From contig NZ_CABVGP010000001.1 of the NCBI RefSeq assembly GCF_902497555.1, positions 62,001 through 126,000 of the forward strand: DNA of 64,000 nt. The letters run 5' to 3'. Origin of the DNA: Amycolatopsis camponoti. Its GTDB lineage: Bacteria; Actinomycetota; Actinomycetes; Mycobacteriales; Pseudonocardiaceae. Shown one piece after another: positions 38,323-46,152 of the stretch (position 1 is its first letter; each line of letters starts with the position of its first letter). The notes under the pieces were generated by a model. The model was not told where the DNA came from, ran no database searches, and saw only the letters and a program-made list of their open reading frames with translations. The position numbers and the translations under genes were made by a program.

Positions 38323-39756
38323 ATGTCTTCGGTCAGGATCACGTTGACCACCGCCGCGCTCGTCGCGGGCCTCGCGGTCGGCGGGCTGCCGGCGAGCGCG
38401 TCGGCCGGGGAGCTGCCGCCGGGCGCCCAGCGCATCGGGGTGCTGGCCGGCGGGCAGCTGCTCGTCAAGGAGGGGAACCTGTACGACTCCTGGGTTCCGG
38501 AGATCGACGGGGTGAAGAAGTTCGAGATCGCGGGCGACCGGATCGGCGTGCTGACCGCCGATTCGCGGCTGCTGGTCAAGGAAGGCAACCTCTGGACGAG
38601 CTGGGTCGAGGAAGCGAACAACGTCCGTGACTTCCGGCTCGCCGGCAACCGGATCGGCGTGGTGCGCAACGACACCACGGTCGCGGTCAAGGACGGTGCG
38701 CTGGACGCGGCCTGGGTCGAGGAGACCAGCGGCGTCAAGGACCTGGAGCTGACCCCGAACCGGGTCGGCGTGGTGTTCGAGAACGGCCTGGCGACCGTCA
38801 AGGAAGGCAACCTCTACGCACCCTGGGTCGACCAGATGGGCGGGGTCGCCGACCTCGAGCTCTCCGCCGACCGGGTCGGGGTCCTGCGGACCGACGGCAC
38901 CGTGGCGGTCAAGGAGTCCAACCTCTGGTCGAACTGGGTCGAGGAGACTTCCGGCGTCAAGCAGCTGAAGCTTTCCGGCAGCCGCATCGGCGTCGTGCTC
39001 GACAACGGGCTGGCGACCGTCAAGGAGGGCAACCTCTACGCGGGCTGGGTCAACCAGCTCCCGAACGCCGCCAACCTGCAGATCGCCGGTGACCGCATCG
39101 GCGTGCTGCGCACCGACGGGAGCGTCACCGTCAAGGACGGCGGCCTCTACGGGACGTGGGTCGAGCAGATCGGCGGCGTCCAGCAGCTGGCCCTCGCCGC
39201 CGCAGGCACGCCCTCGACGGGTGGCCAGGTGTCGCTGGCCGACATCACCGCCGTCTACGGCTCGACCTACGCCACGGACACCGTCGCGGCCGGGCTGCCG
39301 AGCCTCAACGCCGAGATGACGGCCGGGGGCATCACGACGCCGAGCCGCAAGGCCGCGCTGCTCGCCACGCTCAAGCACGAGAGCGGATTCCGCTACAACG
39401 CGGGCGAAGCGGGCCACTCCGAGCCGTACCGGGGCCGCGGGTTCATCCAGCTGACCGGCGACTTCAACTACCAGGCCGCGGGCAACGCGCTCGGCCACGA
39501 CCTGCTGAACCACCCGGACGACGCCGCGACGCTCGACTGGAGCGCCAAGGTCGCCCGCTGGTACTGGGGCTACCGCAACATCAACGCCGCCGCCGACAAC
39601 TACGACATGGGCGCGGTCGGCCGGGCGATCGGCTACTCCTACGCCCTCGACCCGACCGAGTCGCTCAACCGCTGCGCCGACTACAAGAAGGCGCTCGCCT
39701 ACTTCAACGGCGGCTCGCTGCCCGTCGCCGACGGCGCGATCAACTGCACCCGCTGA
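38323..39756 (+). CDS. Secreted seven-repeat propeller-like protein with C-terminal GH19 (chitinase/endolysin-type) domain
   Basis: A 477-residue exported protein. Signal peptide (TLTTAALVAGLAVGGLPASA); seven consecutive 36-37-residue repeats of the form RIGVL-x3-G-x3-VKEGNLY-x2-WV-x-E (about residues 35-295), and a C-terminal GH19-like catalytic domain with KHESGFRYNAGEAGH and YRGRGFIQLTGDFNYQAAG, where the two Glu/Gly-rich motifs carry the catalytic acid. It could cleave chitin or peptidoglycan. The repeats look like a seven-bladed propeller or lectin module for targeting. ATG at 38323 follows AAGAAGGGA. The gene is 26 nt upstream of a CHAP-type partner with the same module. Confidence 0.88.
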   Translation: MSSVRITLTTAALVAGLAVGGLPASASAGELPPGAQRIGVLAGGQLLVKEGNLYDSWVPEIDGVKKFEIAGDRIGVLTADSRLLVKEGNLWTSWVEEANNVRDFRLAGNRIGVVRNDTTVAVKDGALDAAWVEETSGVKDLELTPNRVGVVFENGLATVKEGNLYAPWVDQMGGVADLELSADRVGVLRTDGTVAVKESNLWSNWVEETSGVKQLKLSGSRIGVVLDNGLATVKEGNLYAGWVNQLPNAANLQIAGDRIGVLRTDGSVTVKDGGLYGTWVEQIGGVQQLALAAAGTPSTGGQVSLADITAVYGSTYATDTVAAGLPSLNAEMTAGGITTPSRKAALLATLKHESGFRYNAGEAGHSEPYRGRGFIQLTGDFNYQAAGNALGHDLLNHPDDAATLDWSAKVARWYWGYRNINAAADNYDMGAVGRAIGYSYALDPTESLNRCADYKKALAYFNGGSLPVADGAINCTR

Positions 39757-39782
39757 TCCCCTTTTCCCGCAAGGAGAACGCC

Positions 39783-41162
39783 ATGTCGCTCAAACGCGCC
39801 ACCACGACCGTCCTCGCCGCCGCGGTCCTCGCCCTGCTGGGCGCGGTCCCGGCCCACGCCGACACGCGCACCGACGTCCGCGACCTCGCCGCCGCGAACC
39901 TGCACAAGCAGACCTGCAGTACGAACAGCCTCGGCGGCACCGGGTTCATGGACAGCTGCCGGATGCAGTGGGCGTGGTGCGCCGACTTCGTCAGATGGGT
40001 GTGGGGCAACCGGAACCTCAACGTCGACCGGCTGACGGCCGCGGCGGGCAGCTTCTACCTGTACGGCCAGCAGAAGGGCACGCTGCACACCGATCCCGGC
40101 TACGTCCCCCAGGTGGGTGACGCGGTCGTCTTCAACTACCAGGGCAACGGCTACGCCGACCACGTCGGCATGGTCGACACGGTCAACGCCGACGGCACCA
40201 TCCGCACGATCAACGGCAACTGGGGCAACGGCGGCCCCGGTAGCACCAGCGTCCAGTTCGGGTCCGGGCCCGGCCGGGTCGGCCAGTACCTCGCCGGGCA
40301 GCAGATCTCCGCTTTTGTCAGCCCGGTCGGGCTGTCCGAGCCCGGGAAGCCGGTCACCCCGCGCCTCGGCGTGCGGTTCGGGGACAGCTCGGTGCAGGTG
40401 AAGGAGGGCAACCTCTTCGAGGGCTGGACGAACGTCTACGGCGGCGGCGCCGTCAAGTCCGAAGTGCACGGTGACATGGTCGGCGTGCTCACGAGCGCGG
40501 GCGACCTGTTCGTCAAGCAGGGCAACCTGTACCAGCAGTGGGTCCACCAGGCGAGCGGCGTCAAGGACTTCGCGCTCGAGTCGTCGGCGGGCCGCATCGC
40601 CGTCCTGCGCACCGACGGCACGGTAGCGGTCAAGGAAGGCGGCCTGCAGGGCGGCTGGGTCGAAGAGACCAACAACGCCAAGGAGGTCGAGCTCTCGGGC
40701 GACTACATCGCCGTCGTCGACAACAACGGCGCGGTGTTCGCCAAGCAGGGCAACCTGTACGCGGGCTGGGTGAACGAGCTGGGCGGCGGGGCCGACGTCG
40801 AGGTGGACGCCAGCACGGGCCGGCTCGCGGTCGTGCGCAACGACGGTTCGCTGACGGTCAAGGAGGGCGGCCTGTACGGCGCTTGGGTCGAGCAGACGTC
40901 CGGGGTGAAGCAGGTCGACCTGTCCGGCGACTACCTCGGCGTCGTCTTCACCGACGGCCTCGCGTCGGTCAAGCAGGGCAACCTCTACGCGGGCTGGATC
41001 AACCAGCTCCCGGGCGCGGCGAAGATCGAGGTCGACGCCCCGACCGGCCGGGTGGGCGTGCTGCGCGGAGACGGTTCATTGGCGGTCAAGGACGGCGGCC
41101 CGTACGGCGCGTGGGTCGAGCAGACCAGTGGGGTGGGCGACTTCCAGCTCACGAGCTACTGA
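39783..41162 (+). CDS. Secreted CHAP amidase/peptidase with C-terminal seven-repeat propeller-like module
   Basis: A 459-residue exported protein. Signal peptide (TTTVLAAAVLALLGAVPAHA), an N-terminal CHAP domain (catalytic Cys in WAWCADFVRWVW, His in ADHVGMVD, then NGNWG), and seven repeats of the same 37-39-residue type as the preceding protein (VQVKEGNLFEGW, FVKQGNLYQQW, VAVKEGGLQGGW and so on) to the C-terminus. CHAP enzymes cut peptidoglycan peptides or amide bonds. Domain order is reversed relative to the GH19 partner. An AAGGAGAAC ribosome site precedes the ATG; the two genes form an operon ending in a hairpin terminator. Confidence 0.9.
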   Translation: MSLKRATTTVLAAAVLALLGAVPAHADTRTDVRDLAAANLHKQTCSTNSLGGTGFMDSCRMQWAWCADFVRWVWGNRNLNVDRLTAAAGSFYLYGQQKGTLHTDPGYVPQVGDAVVFNYQGNGYADHVGMVDTVNADGTIRTINGNWGNGGPGSTSVQFGSGPGRVGQYLAGQQISAFVSPVGLSEPGKPVTPRLGVRFGDSSVQVKEGNLFEGWTNVYGGGAVKSEVHGDMVGVLTSAGDLFVKQGNLYQQWVHQASGVKDFALESSAGRIAVLRTDGTVAVKEGGLQGGWVEETNNAKEVELSGDYIAVVDNNGAVFAKQGNLYAGWVNELGGGADVEVDASTGRLAVVRNDGSLTVKEGGLYGAWVEQTSGVKQVDLSGDYLGVVFTDGLASVKQGNLYAGWINQLPGAAKIEVDAPTGRVGVLRGDGSLAVKDGGPYGAWVEQTSGVGDFQLTSY

Positions 41163-41172
41163 TCCGGCGGTG

Positions 41173-41207
41173 AGTGCGGGCCACGTCGAGGGGGCGTGGC
41201 CCGCACT
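41173..41207. terminator. Bidirectional terminator
   Basis: A perfect 13-bp stem (AGTGCGGGCCACG / CGTGGCCCGCACT) with a 9-nt loop, 10 nt after the CHAP gene stop and 12 nt from the converging helicase stop. Confidence 0.85.
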
Positions 41208-41219
41208 TCCGTGTCTCGG

Positions 41220-42866
41220 TCAGAGCGGCCGGAGCAGGTCGTCCGCGTCCACGATGTGGTACGCGTACCCCTGCTCCGCCAGGAAGCGCTGCCGGTGCGC
41301 CGCGTACTCCGTGTCGACCGTGTCGCGCGAAACGATCGAGTAGAAGTGCGCCTGGCGGCCGTCGCCCTTGGGACGCAGGAGCCGGCCCAGTCGCTGGGCC
41401 TCCTCCTGGCGCGAACCGAACGTCCCGGAGATCTGGATCGCCACCGACGCCTCGGGCAGGTCGATCGAGAAGTTCGCGACCTTCGACACGACCAGCGTCT
41501 TGATCTCGCCCCGGCGGAACTTGTCGAAGAGCTCTTCGCGTTCCTTGTTGCGGGTCGCGCCCTGGATCACCGGGGCGTCGAGCTCGTCGCCGAGCATCTC
41601 CAGCTGGTCGAGGTACGCGCCGATCACCAGCGTCGGCTCGCCCGCGTGCTTCGCCACGATGGACTTGATCACCGGGGTCTTCGTCAGCGCCGTCGCGGCC
41701 AGCTTGTACCGCTCGTCGGCCTCGGCCGTGGCGTACTCGAGACGCTCCGCGTCGGTCAGTGTCACGCGGACCTCGGTGCACTCCGCCGGCGCGATCCAGC
41801 CCTGCGCCTCGATGTCGCGCCACGGCACGTCGTAGCGCTTCGGCCCGATCAGCGAGAAGACGTCGCCTTCGCGGCCGTCCTCGCGCACGAGCGTCGCGGT
41901 CAGGCCGAGGCGGCGGCGGGACTGCAGGTCCGCCGTCATCCGGAACACCGGCGCCGGCAGCAGGTGGACCTCGTCGTAGACGACCAGGCCCCAGTCGCGC
42001 GAGTCGAACAGCTCCAGGTGCCGGTACTCGCCCTTGGTCTTGCGGGTGACGACCTGGTACGTCGCGATGGTGACCGGCCGGATCTCCTTCTTCTCGCCGG
42101 AGTACTCGCCGATCTCCTCTTCGGTCAGCGACGTCCGCGCGATCAGCTCGCGCTTCCACTGCCGTCCGGCGACCGTGTTCGTCACCAGGATCAGCGTCGT
42201 GGCCTGCGCCTTCGCCATGGCCGCCGCGCCGACCAGCGTCTTGCCGGCACCGCACGGCAGCACGACGACGCCGGAGCCGCCCGCCCAGAACGCCTCCGCG
42301 GCCATCCGCTGGTAGTCGCGCAGGTGCCAGTCCTGCTCGTCGAGCGCGATCGGGTGCGCCTCGCCGTCGACGTACCCGGCGAGGTCCTCGGCCGGCCAGC
42401 CGACCTTCAGCAGCGCCTGCTTCAGCCGCCCGCGCTCGGACGGGTGCACGATGACCGTGTCCTCGTCGATCCGGGCGCCGAGCATCGGGCTGATCTTCTT
42501 GTTCCGGGAGACCTCGGTCAGCACCGCGCGGTCGGTGGTCGACATCACGAGGCCGTGCGCCGGGTGGTTGGCGATCTGCAGCCGGCCGAACCGGCCCATC
42601 ACGTCGACGACGTCGATCAGCAGCGGCTGCGGCACCGGGAAGCGCGAGTACGTCGTCAGCGCGTCGACGACCTGCTCGGCGTCGTGGCCCGCGGCGCGCG
42701 CGTTCCACAAGGCCAGCGGCGTGATCCGGTAGGTGTGGACGTGCTCCGGCGCGCGCTCGAGCTCGGCGAACGGCGCGATCGCGACGCGCGCGTCACCGGC
42801 CTGGGGGTGGTCGACCTCCAGGAGCACGGTCTTGTCGGACTGGACGATCAGCGGGCCATCAGTCAC
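41220..42866 (-). CDS. XPB-type DNA repair helicase
   Basis: A 548-residue superfamily 2 helicase. The N-terminal damage-recognition-like part is followed by DYQRMAAEAFW, Walker A PCGAGKT, DEVH box (VVYDEVHLLP), GLTATLVRED (motif III) and QISGTFGSRQEEAQRLGRLLRPK (motifs V-VI; split at GSRQEEAQRLGR). Length and layout match mycobacterial XPB (Rv0861c), a 3'-5' helicase of unknown precise pathway. GTG at 42866 begins at the usual N-terminus; longer frames are shadows of the divergent gene. Confidence 0.95.
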   Translation of the reverse strand: MTDGPLIVQSDKTVLLEVDHPQAGDARVAIAPFAELERAPEHVHTYRITPLALWNARAAGHDAEQVVDALTTYSRFPVPQPLLIDVVDVMGRFGRLQIANHPAHGLVMSTTDRAVLTEVSRNKKISPMLGARIDEDTVIVHPSERGRLKQALLKVGWPAEDLAGYVDGEAHPIALDEQDWHLRDYQRMAAEAFWAGGSGVVVLPCGAGKTLVGAAAMAKAQATTLILVTNTVAGRQWKRELIARTSLTEEEIGEYSGEKKEIRPVTIATYQVVTRKTKGEYRHLELFDSRDWGLVVYDEVHLLPAPVFRMTADLQSRRRLGLTATLVREDGREGDVFSLIGPKRYDVPWRDIEAQGWIAPAECTEVRVTLTDAERLEYATAEADERYKLAATALTKTPVIKSIVAKHAGEPTLVIGAYLDQLEMLGDELDAPVIQGATRNKEREELFDKFRRGEIKTLVVSKVANFSIDLPEASVAIQISGTFGSRQEEAQRLGRLLRPKGDGRQAHFYSIVSRDTVDTEYAAHRQRFLAEQGYAYHIVDADDLLRPL

Positions 42867-42954
42867 AACTACTGTTATACGTGGCTCGCTCCGGCTCGCT
42901 CCCGTCGCGGGTCGCCGGTGGGACGATCTGCCGAGGGGATCACTGGAGGGCACG

Positions 42955-43575
42955 TTGACCACACCACCGTTCGACGACAACCCGTTCCGGTCGCCGGACC
43001 ACGCGACGCCGTCCGCGCCGATGCCGCCGGTGCCCGGCAGGCAGCCGATCCCGAACTGGTTCACCACGAAGGTGAAGATCACGCTCGCCGCGTGCGTCGT
43101 CCTGGCGCTGGCCCTGGGTTCGCTGGGTGCGCTGGCCGTCTACTGGGCCGACCGCAGCGGCCCGCCCGGCGACGGTGACTGCCTGTACCTGACGCGCGAG
43201 AGCGCGGGCAAGCTCGCCTACCACCGCGTCGGCTGCGGGACGGACAGCGCGACCTACAAGGTCGACGCCACCCGCACCGGGTCCTCCCGCTGCTCCTCCA
43301 ACGGCTACGTGCGGTTCAAGACCACGGCCGGCATCGGCGCCGAGCGGACGCTCTGCCTCGCCCTGAACGTCCGTACCGGCGACTGCCTCCGCGATGCCGA
43401 CGACGAGGTCACGATCGCCAAGGTGAGCTGCTCCGACCCGGCGGCGACGGAACGCGCCGAGGTCTTCACCAGTTCCCGCGACCCCAAGGACTGCGAAGAC
43501 GCCGACGACATCCGGATCTACTCCGGTCCGCCGATGCGCGTGGTGTGCCTGGCGCCGCCGGGCGAGAACATCTAG
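42955..43575 (+). CDS. Membrane-anchored Cys-rich protein (LppU/SCO3897-like)
   Basis: A 206-residue protein with a Pro-rich cytoplasmic N-terminus, one transmembrane helix (ITLAACVVLALALGSLGALA, about residues 38-57) and an extracellular domain with paired cysteines (GDCLYLT, RVGCGTD, SSRCSSNG, RTLCLALNVRTGDCL, KVSCSDP, KDCEDAD, RVVCLAP), nine in all with other Cys. The spacing resembles the LppU/SCO3897 family; function unknown. Start is a TTG at 42955 because GGAGGG lies 4 nt upstream. Divergent from the XPB helicase; stop overlaps the next (convergent) gene by 4 bp. Confidence 0.75.
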   Translation: MTTPPFDDNPFRSPDHATPSAPMPPVPGRQPIPNWFTTKVKITLAACVVLALALGSLGALAVYWADRSGPPGDGDCLYLTRESAGKLAYHRVGCGTDSATYKVDATRTGSSRCSSNGYVRFKTTAGIGAERTLCLALNVRTGDCLRDADDEVTIAKVSCSDPAATERAEVFTSSRDPKDCEDADDIRIYSGPPMRVVCLAPPGENI

Positions 43576-44942
43576 CCGAACCAGCGGCCCAGGTCCGCGG
43601 GGTCGGCGGCGTGGCCGTCCGGCCGGATCAGCAGGTGCCGGCCGCGGTACCCGGCGTCGGCGGTGGCCGCGCGGACGACGCGGACCTGCCCGCGGAAGCC
43701 GGGTGGCGTGGGGTGGTCGCCGAGGTCGAGGAGCAGCCCGCGGCCGTCGTGCAGCAGCGCCGAAAGCCGCGTCGGACCGGCTGAAGTCGTCAGGTCGAGG
43801 TCGGGGACGCGTTCCGGGTGGCCGAGCCCGGACAGCAGGCCGCTGAAGTAGCGGTTGCCGTCCGGCGTTCGCATGAGGTCGACGACGATCTCGCGCAGCG
43901 CTTCGACGTTCTCGCCGCGGCCAGGGGCCGTGAACACGCGCTGCGCCGCCGTGTGCCGCAGGACGCGCTCGGCGGCCGGGTGGCGTTCGTCGTGGTAGCT
44001 GTCGAGCAGCCCGGCCGGTGCCGTGCCGCGGACCGTCGCGGCCAGCTTCCAGCCCAGGTTGAGCGCGTCCTGGACGCCGAGGTTGAGCCCTTGCCCGCCG
44101 AGCGGCGGGTGGATGTGCGCGGCGTCGCCGGCGAACAGGACCCGGCCGTGCCGGTAGCGCTCCAGCTGCCGCGTCGCGTCGTTGAAGCGCGAAGCGCCGT
44201 ACACCTCGCCCAAGCGCGTCTCGGCGCCGTACAGAGCTGTCAGCGCTTCGGTGACTTCGGTGTCCGAGACCGGCGCGTCGCGGCCCGGCTGCGTCGTCGT
44301 GGAGCCGAAGACGAACCGGTGGGCGCCGTCGCCGAGCGGGGTGAGCATCGACCAGTAGCCGTTCGCCTGCCGCGTCACCTGGCTGAAGTGCGCGGCGCGG
44401 GCCGGGACGAGGTCGGAGGCGGCGGCGAGCCGGACGTGCGCGAGCGTGGCGACGTAGGTCTCGGTGCGGCCGGGGAACGGCACCCCGAGCAGCCGCCGGA
44501 CGGTGCTGTGCGCGCCGTCGCAGGCCACGAGCCAGCGGGCCCGGTGCCCGTCGACCGTGACGCCGTCGTCGGTGGTCTCGATTTCCGTCACCTCGTGGCC
44601 GCGCTCGATGACGGCGCCGTGCTCGACGGCGTGCTCGGCCAGCATCGCCTCGACGTCGTCCTGCGTGCGGTTGAGGACCCGGGGGTGGCGGGTGTGCCAG
44701 ACGCTGTGGTCGAGCGGGACCGGCAGGCCGGCGAAGTGCCCGCTGGGGCCGTCGCTGTCCGTGCCGGTGTCCAGGCCGCGCAGGTCGAACAGTTCGGCGG
44801 TGCGGGGCTGAAGGCCGACGGGTCGCGGCAGGCCCGGGCCCGTCCGGCGTTCGAGGACGGTCACGTCGACCCCGGCCAGCGCGAGCTCGGCGGCGGTCAT
44901 CAGGCCGGTCGGGCCGGCTCCGGCGATCAGGACGTCGGTCAT
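43572..44942 (-). CDS. FAD-dependent aromatic monooxygenase (PHBH fold)
   Basis: A 456-residue class A flavoprotein hydroxylase. Motifs are complete: Rossmann GAGPTGLMTAAEL, DG motif LVACDGAHSTVR and GD motif VLFAGDAAHIHPPLGGQG, followed by a thioredoxin-like C-terminal extension (LLLDLGDHPTPPGFRG) typical of phenol/polyketide hydroxylases. Substrate unknown; it could act on phenols or antibiotics such as rifamycin or tetracycline types. GAGGAGTG precedes the ATG at 44942. Two 17-bp direct repeats upstream look like an operator. Confidence 0.9.
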   Translation of the reverse strand: MTDVLIAGAGPTGLMTAAELALAGVDVTVLERRTGPGLPRPVGLQPRTAELFDLRGLDTGTDSDGPSGHFAGLPVPLDHSVWHTRHPRVLNRTQDDVEAMLAEHAVEHGAVIERGHEVTEIETTDDGVTVDGHRARWLVACDGAHSTVRRLLGVPFPGRTETYVATLAHVRLAAASDLVPARAAHFSQVTRQANGYWSMLTPLGDGAHRFVFGSTTTQPGRDAPVSDTEVTEALTALYGAETRLGEVYGASRFNDATRQLERYRHGRVLFAGDAAHIHPPLGGQGLNLGVQDALNLGWKLAATVRGTAPAGLLDSYHDERHPAAERVLRHTAAQRVFTAPGRGENVEALREIVVDLMRTPDGNRYFSGLLSGLGHPERVPDLDLTTSAGPTRLSALLHDGRGLLLDLGDHPTPPGFRGQVRVVRAATADAGYRGRHLLIRPDGHAADPADLGRWFG

Positions 44943-44954
44943 CGGGCACTCCTC

Positions 44955-44988
44955 AAGTAGACTGAGTGCAAAAGTAGGCCAAGTGCAA
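44955..44988. promoter_or_regulatory. Tandem 17-bp direct repeat upstream of the monooxygenase
   Basis: AAGTAGACTGAGTGCAA (44955-44971) and AAGTAGGCCAAGTGCAA (44972-44988), head to tail with 14 of 17 identical. It starts 13 nt upstream of the monooxygenase ATG and lies between this gene and the lipoprotein gene, so it is likely a regulator-binding site. No adjacent regulator gene is present. Confidence 0.6.
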
Positions 44989-45000
44989 GTATGCCGACAG

Positions 45001-45966
45001 CTAATAACTGTTCTGGTCGGGGAGCAAGGCCTGGACGTCGAGGCGGTCCGCGAGCTGGCCCGAGTTGTGCATCAGGTCCGCGACGCGCTGCAGGCGGATG
45101 CCGTTGAGCGATGTCGGGTACGAGCCGAGCGAGATCAGCGCCGCCGTGGTCGGGTCGATGTCCGAGAACTTCGGCAGCGAGTCGCGGATCACGGCCGGGT
45201 CGGTCGCGGTCTGCTGGGCCGCGCCCAGCGCCTTGCGGAACGCCGCCAGCGTGTGGGGGTTGGCCTGCGCGAACGGCTTGGCCGACGCGTACGCCGACAG
45301 CGGGAAGTCGAGCGTCGCGCCGCGGGCGCCGTCGGCGAGGATGTGCGCGCCGAGGTCCTTCTCGGCGCGGGTGATGTACGGCTCGATCATCAGGGCCGCG
45401 TCGACGTCGCCCGACTGCAGGGACTGGGGCATCGCGTCGAACCCCACCTGCTTGAACTTGATCTTCGCCACATCGACCCCGGCTGTCCCGAGCACCGATC
45501 GGGCGGCCAGCGCGCCGATGTCGTCGAGCATGTTCACCGCGATGTCGGGGTTCTTCTTCGACGTTGGCACGGTGTAGTCGGAGCCGGGCAGGGTGACCAG
45601 CGCCATCGTGTTGGGGCCGGACGTGTAGGCCTCGCCCTGGAGCTGCAGGGCCGTCCCGCCGGCCGCGGCGCGGAACAGCGCGATGTCGGAGCCGAACGTG
45701 ACGTCGAGGTCACCGGCGGTCAGCTTGGCCAGCCCGTCCTCGCCGCCGAGCTCGACGAGCTGCACGTTCAGGCCCGCGGCGCCGAACTTCCCGGCCGCGA
45801 CGGCGATCCGCAGCGGGGCCGTGTCGATGGCGTTGCCCACACCGACGCGCAACGTGGTCCGTTCCAATTGCGGCGGGGTGGCGGTCGCGCCGGAAGAGAA
45901 CACGCTGCAGCCGGCGGTCGCCAGAAGTGCCGCCACCAGCGGAATCGTCCGTCCGCGTCTGATCAT
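45001..45966 (-). CDS. NMT1/SsuA-like ABC substrate-binding lipoprotein (orphan)
   Basis: A 321-residue lipoprotein: signal LVAALLATAGC with lipobox cysteine at about residue 20, then a periplasmic-binding-fold protein (LRVGVGNAIDTAPLRIAVAAGKFG) of the nitrate/sulfonate/THI5-like class. No permease or ATPase gene is next to it. Its C-terminal part (NGIRLQRVADLM) resembles the operon-borne binding protein at 58128-59150, suggesting they are distant paralogues that might share a transporter. Ligand unknown. Confidence 0.82.
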   Translation of the reverse strand: MIRRGRTIPLVAALLATAGCSVFSSGATATPPQLERTTLRVGVGNAIDTAPLRIAVAAGKFGAAGLNVQLVELGGEDGLAKLTAGDLDVTFGSDIALFRAAAGGTALQLQGEAYTSGPNTMALVTLPGSDYTVPTSKKNPDIAVNMLDDIGALAARSVLGTAGVDVAKIKFKQVGFDAMPQSLQSGDVDAALMIEPYITRAEKDLGAHILADGARGATLDFPLSAYASAKPFAQANPHTLAAFRKALGAAQQTATDPAVIRDSLPKFSDIDPTTAALISLGSYPTSLNGIRLQRVADLMHNSGQLADRLDVQALLPDQNSY

Positions 45967-45982
45967 GAACCTTCACCTACCG

Positions 45983-46032
45983 CGAGAATCTGGTTCTCGT
46001 GCTGGATCGTATGGTCCGCGCCCCATACGATC
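45983..46032. promoter_or_regulatory. Two inverted repeats in a divergent promoter region
   Basis: CGAGAA-TCTGG-TTCTCG (45983-45999) and a perfect 10-bp inverted repeat GATCGTATGG / CCATACGATC (46005-46014 and 46023-46032, 8-nt spacer). They lie between the lipoprotein gene (start 45966) and the kinase gene (start 46153) and are candidate operators. Confidence 0.6.
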
Positions 46033-46152
46033 GCGGGCAGGGCCGTATCGCGCCAGCGCGGCTTTCGGATCTTCATCGAGCGGGCTACCGTTCAGTAGGT
46101 TCGAGTGTCGTCAGGTACGCGGGTTCCCGCCCGCGGTGGAAGAGGAAACCAG

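Noticed and set aside
34881..38810. Antisense open frame of 1309 codons over the SARP and hydrolase genes
   Set aside because: It is a GC-bias shadow: the sense strand encodes recognisable domains throughout, and the antisense product has low-complexity R/A/G/E-rich composition with no motif.
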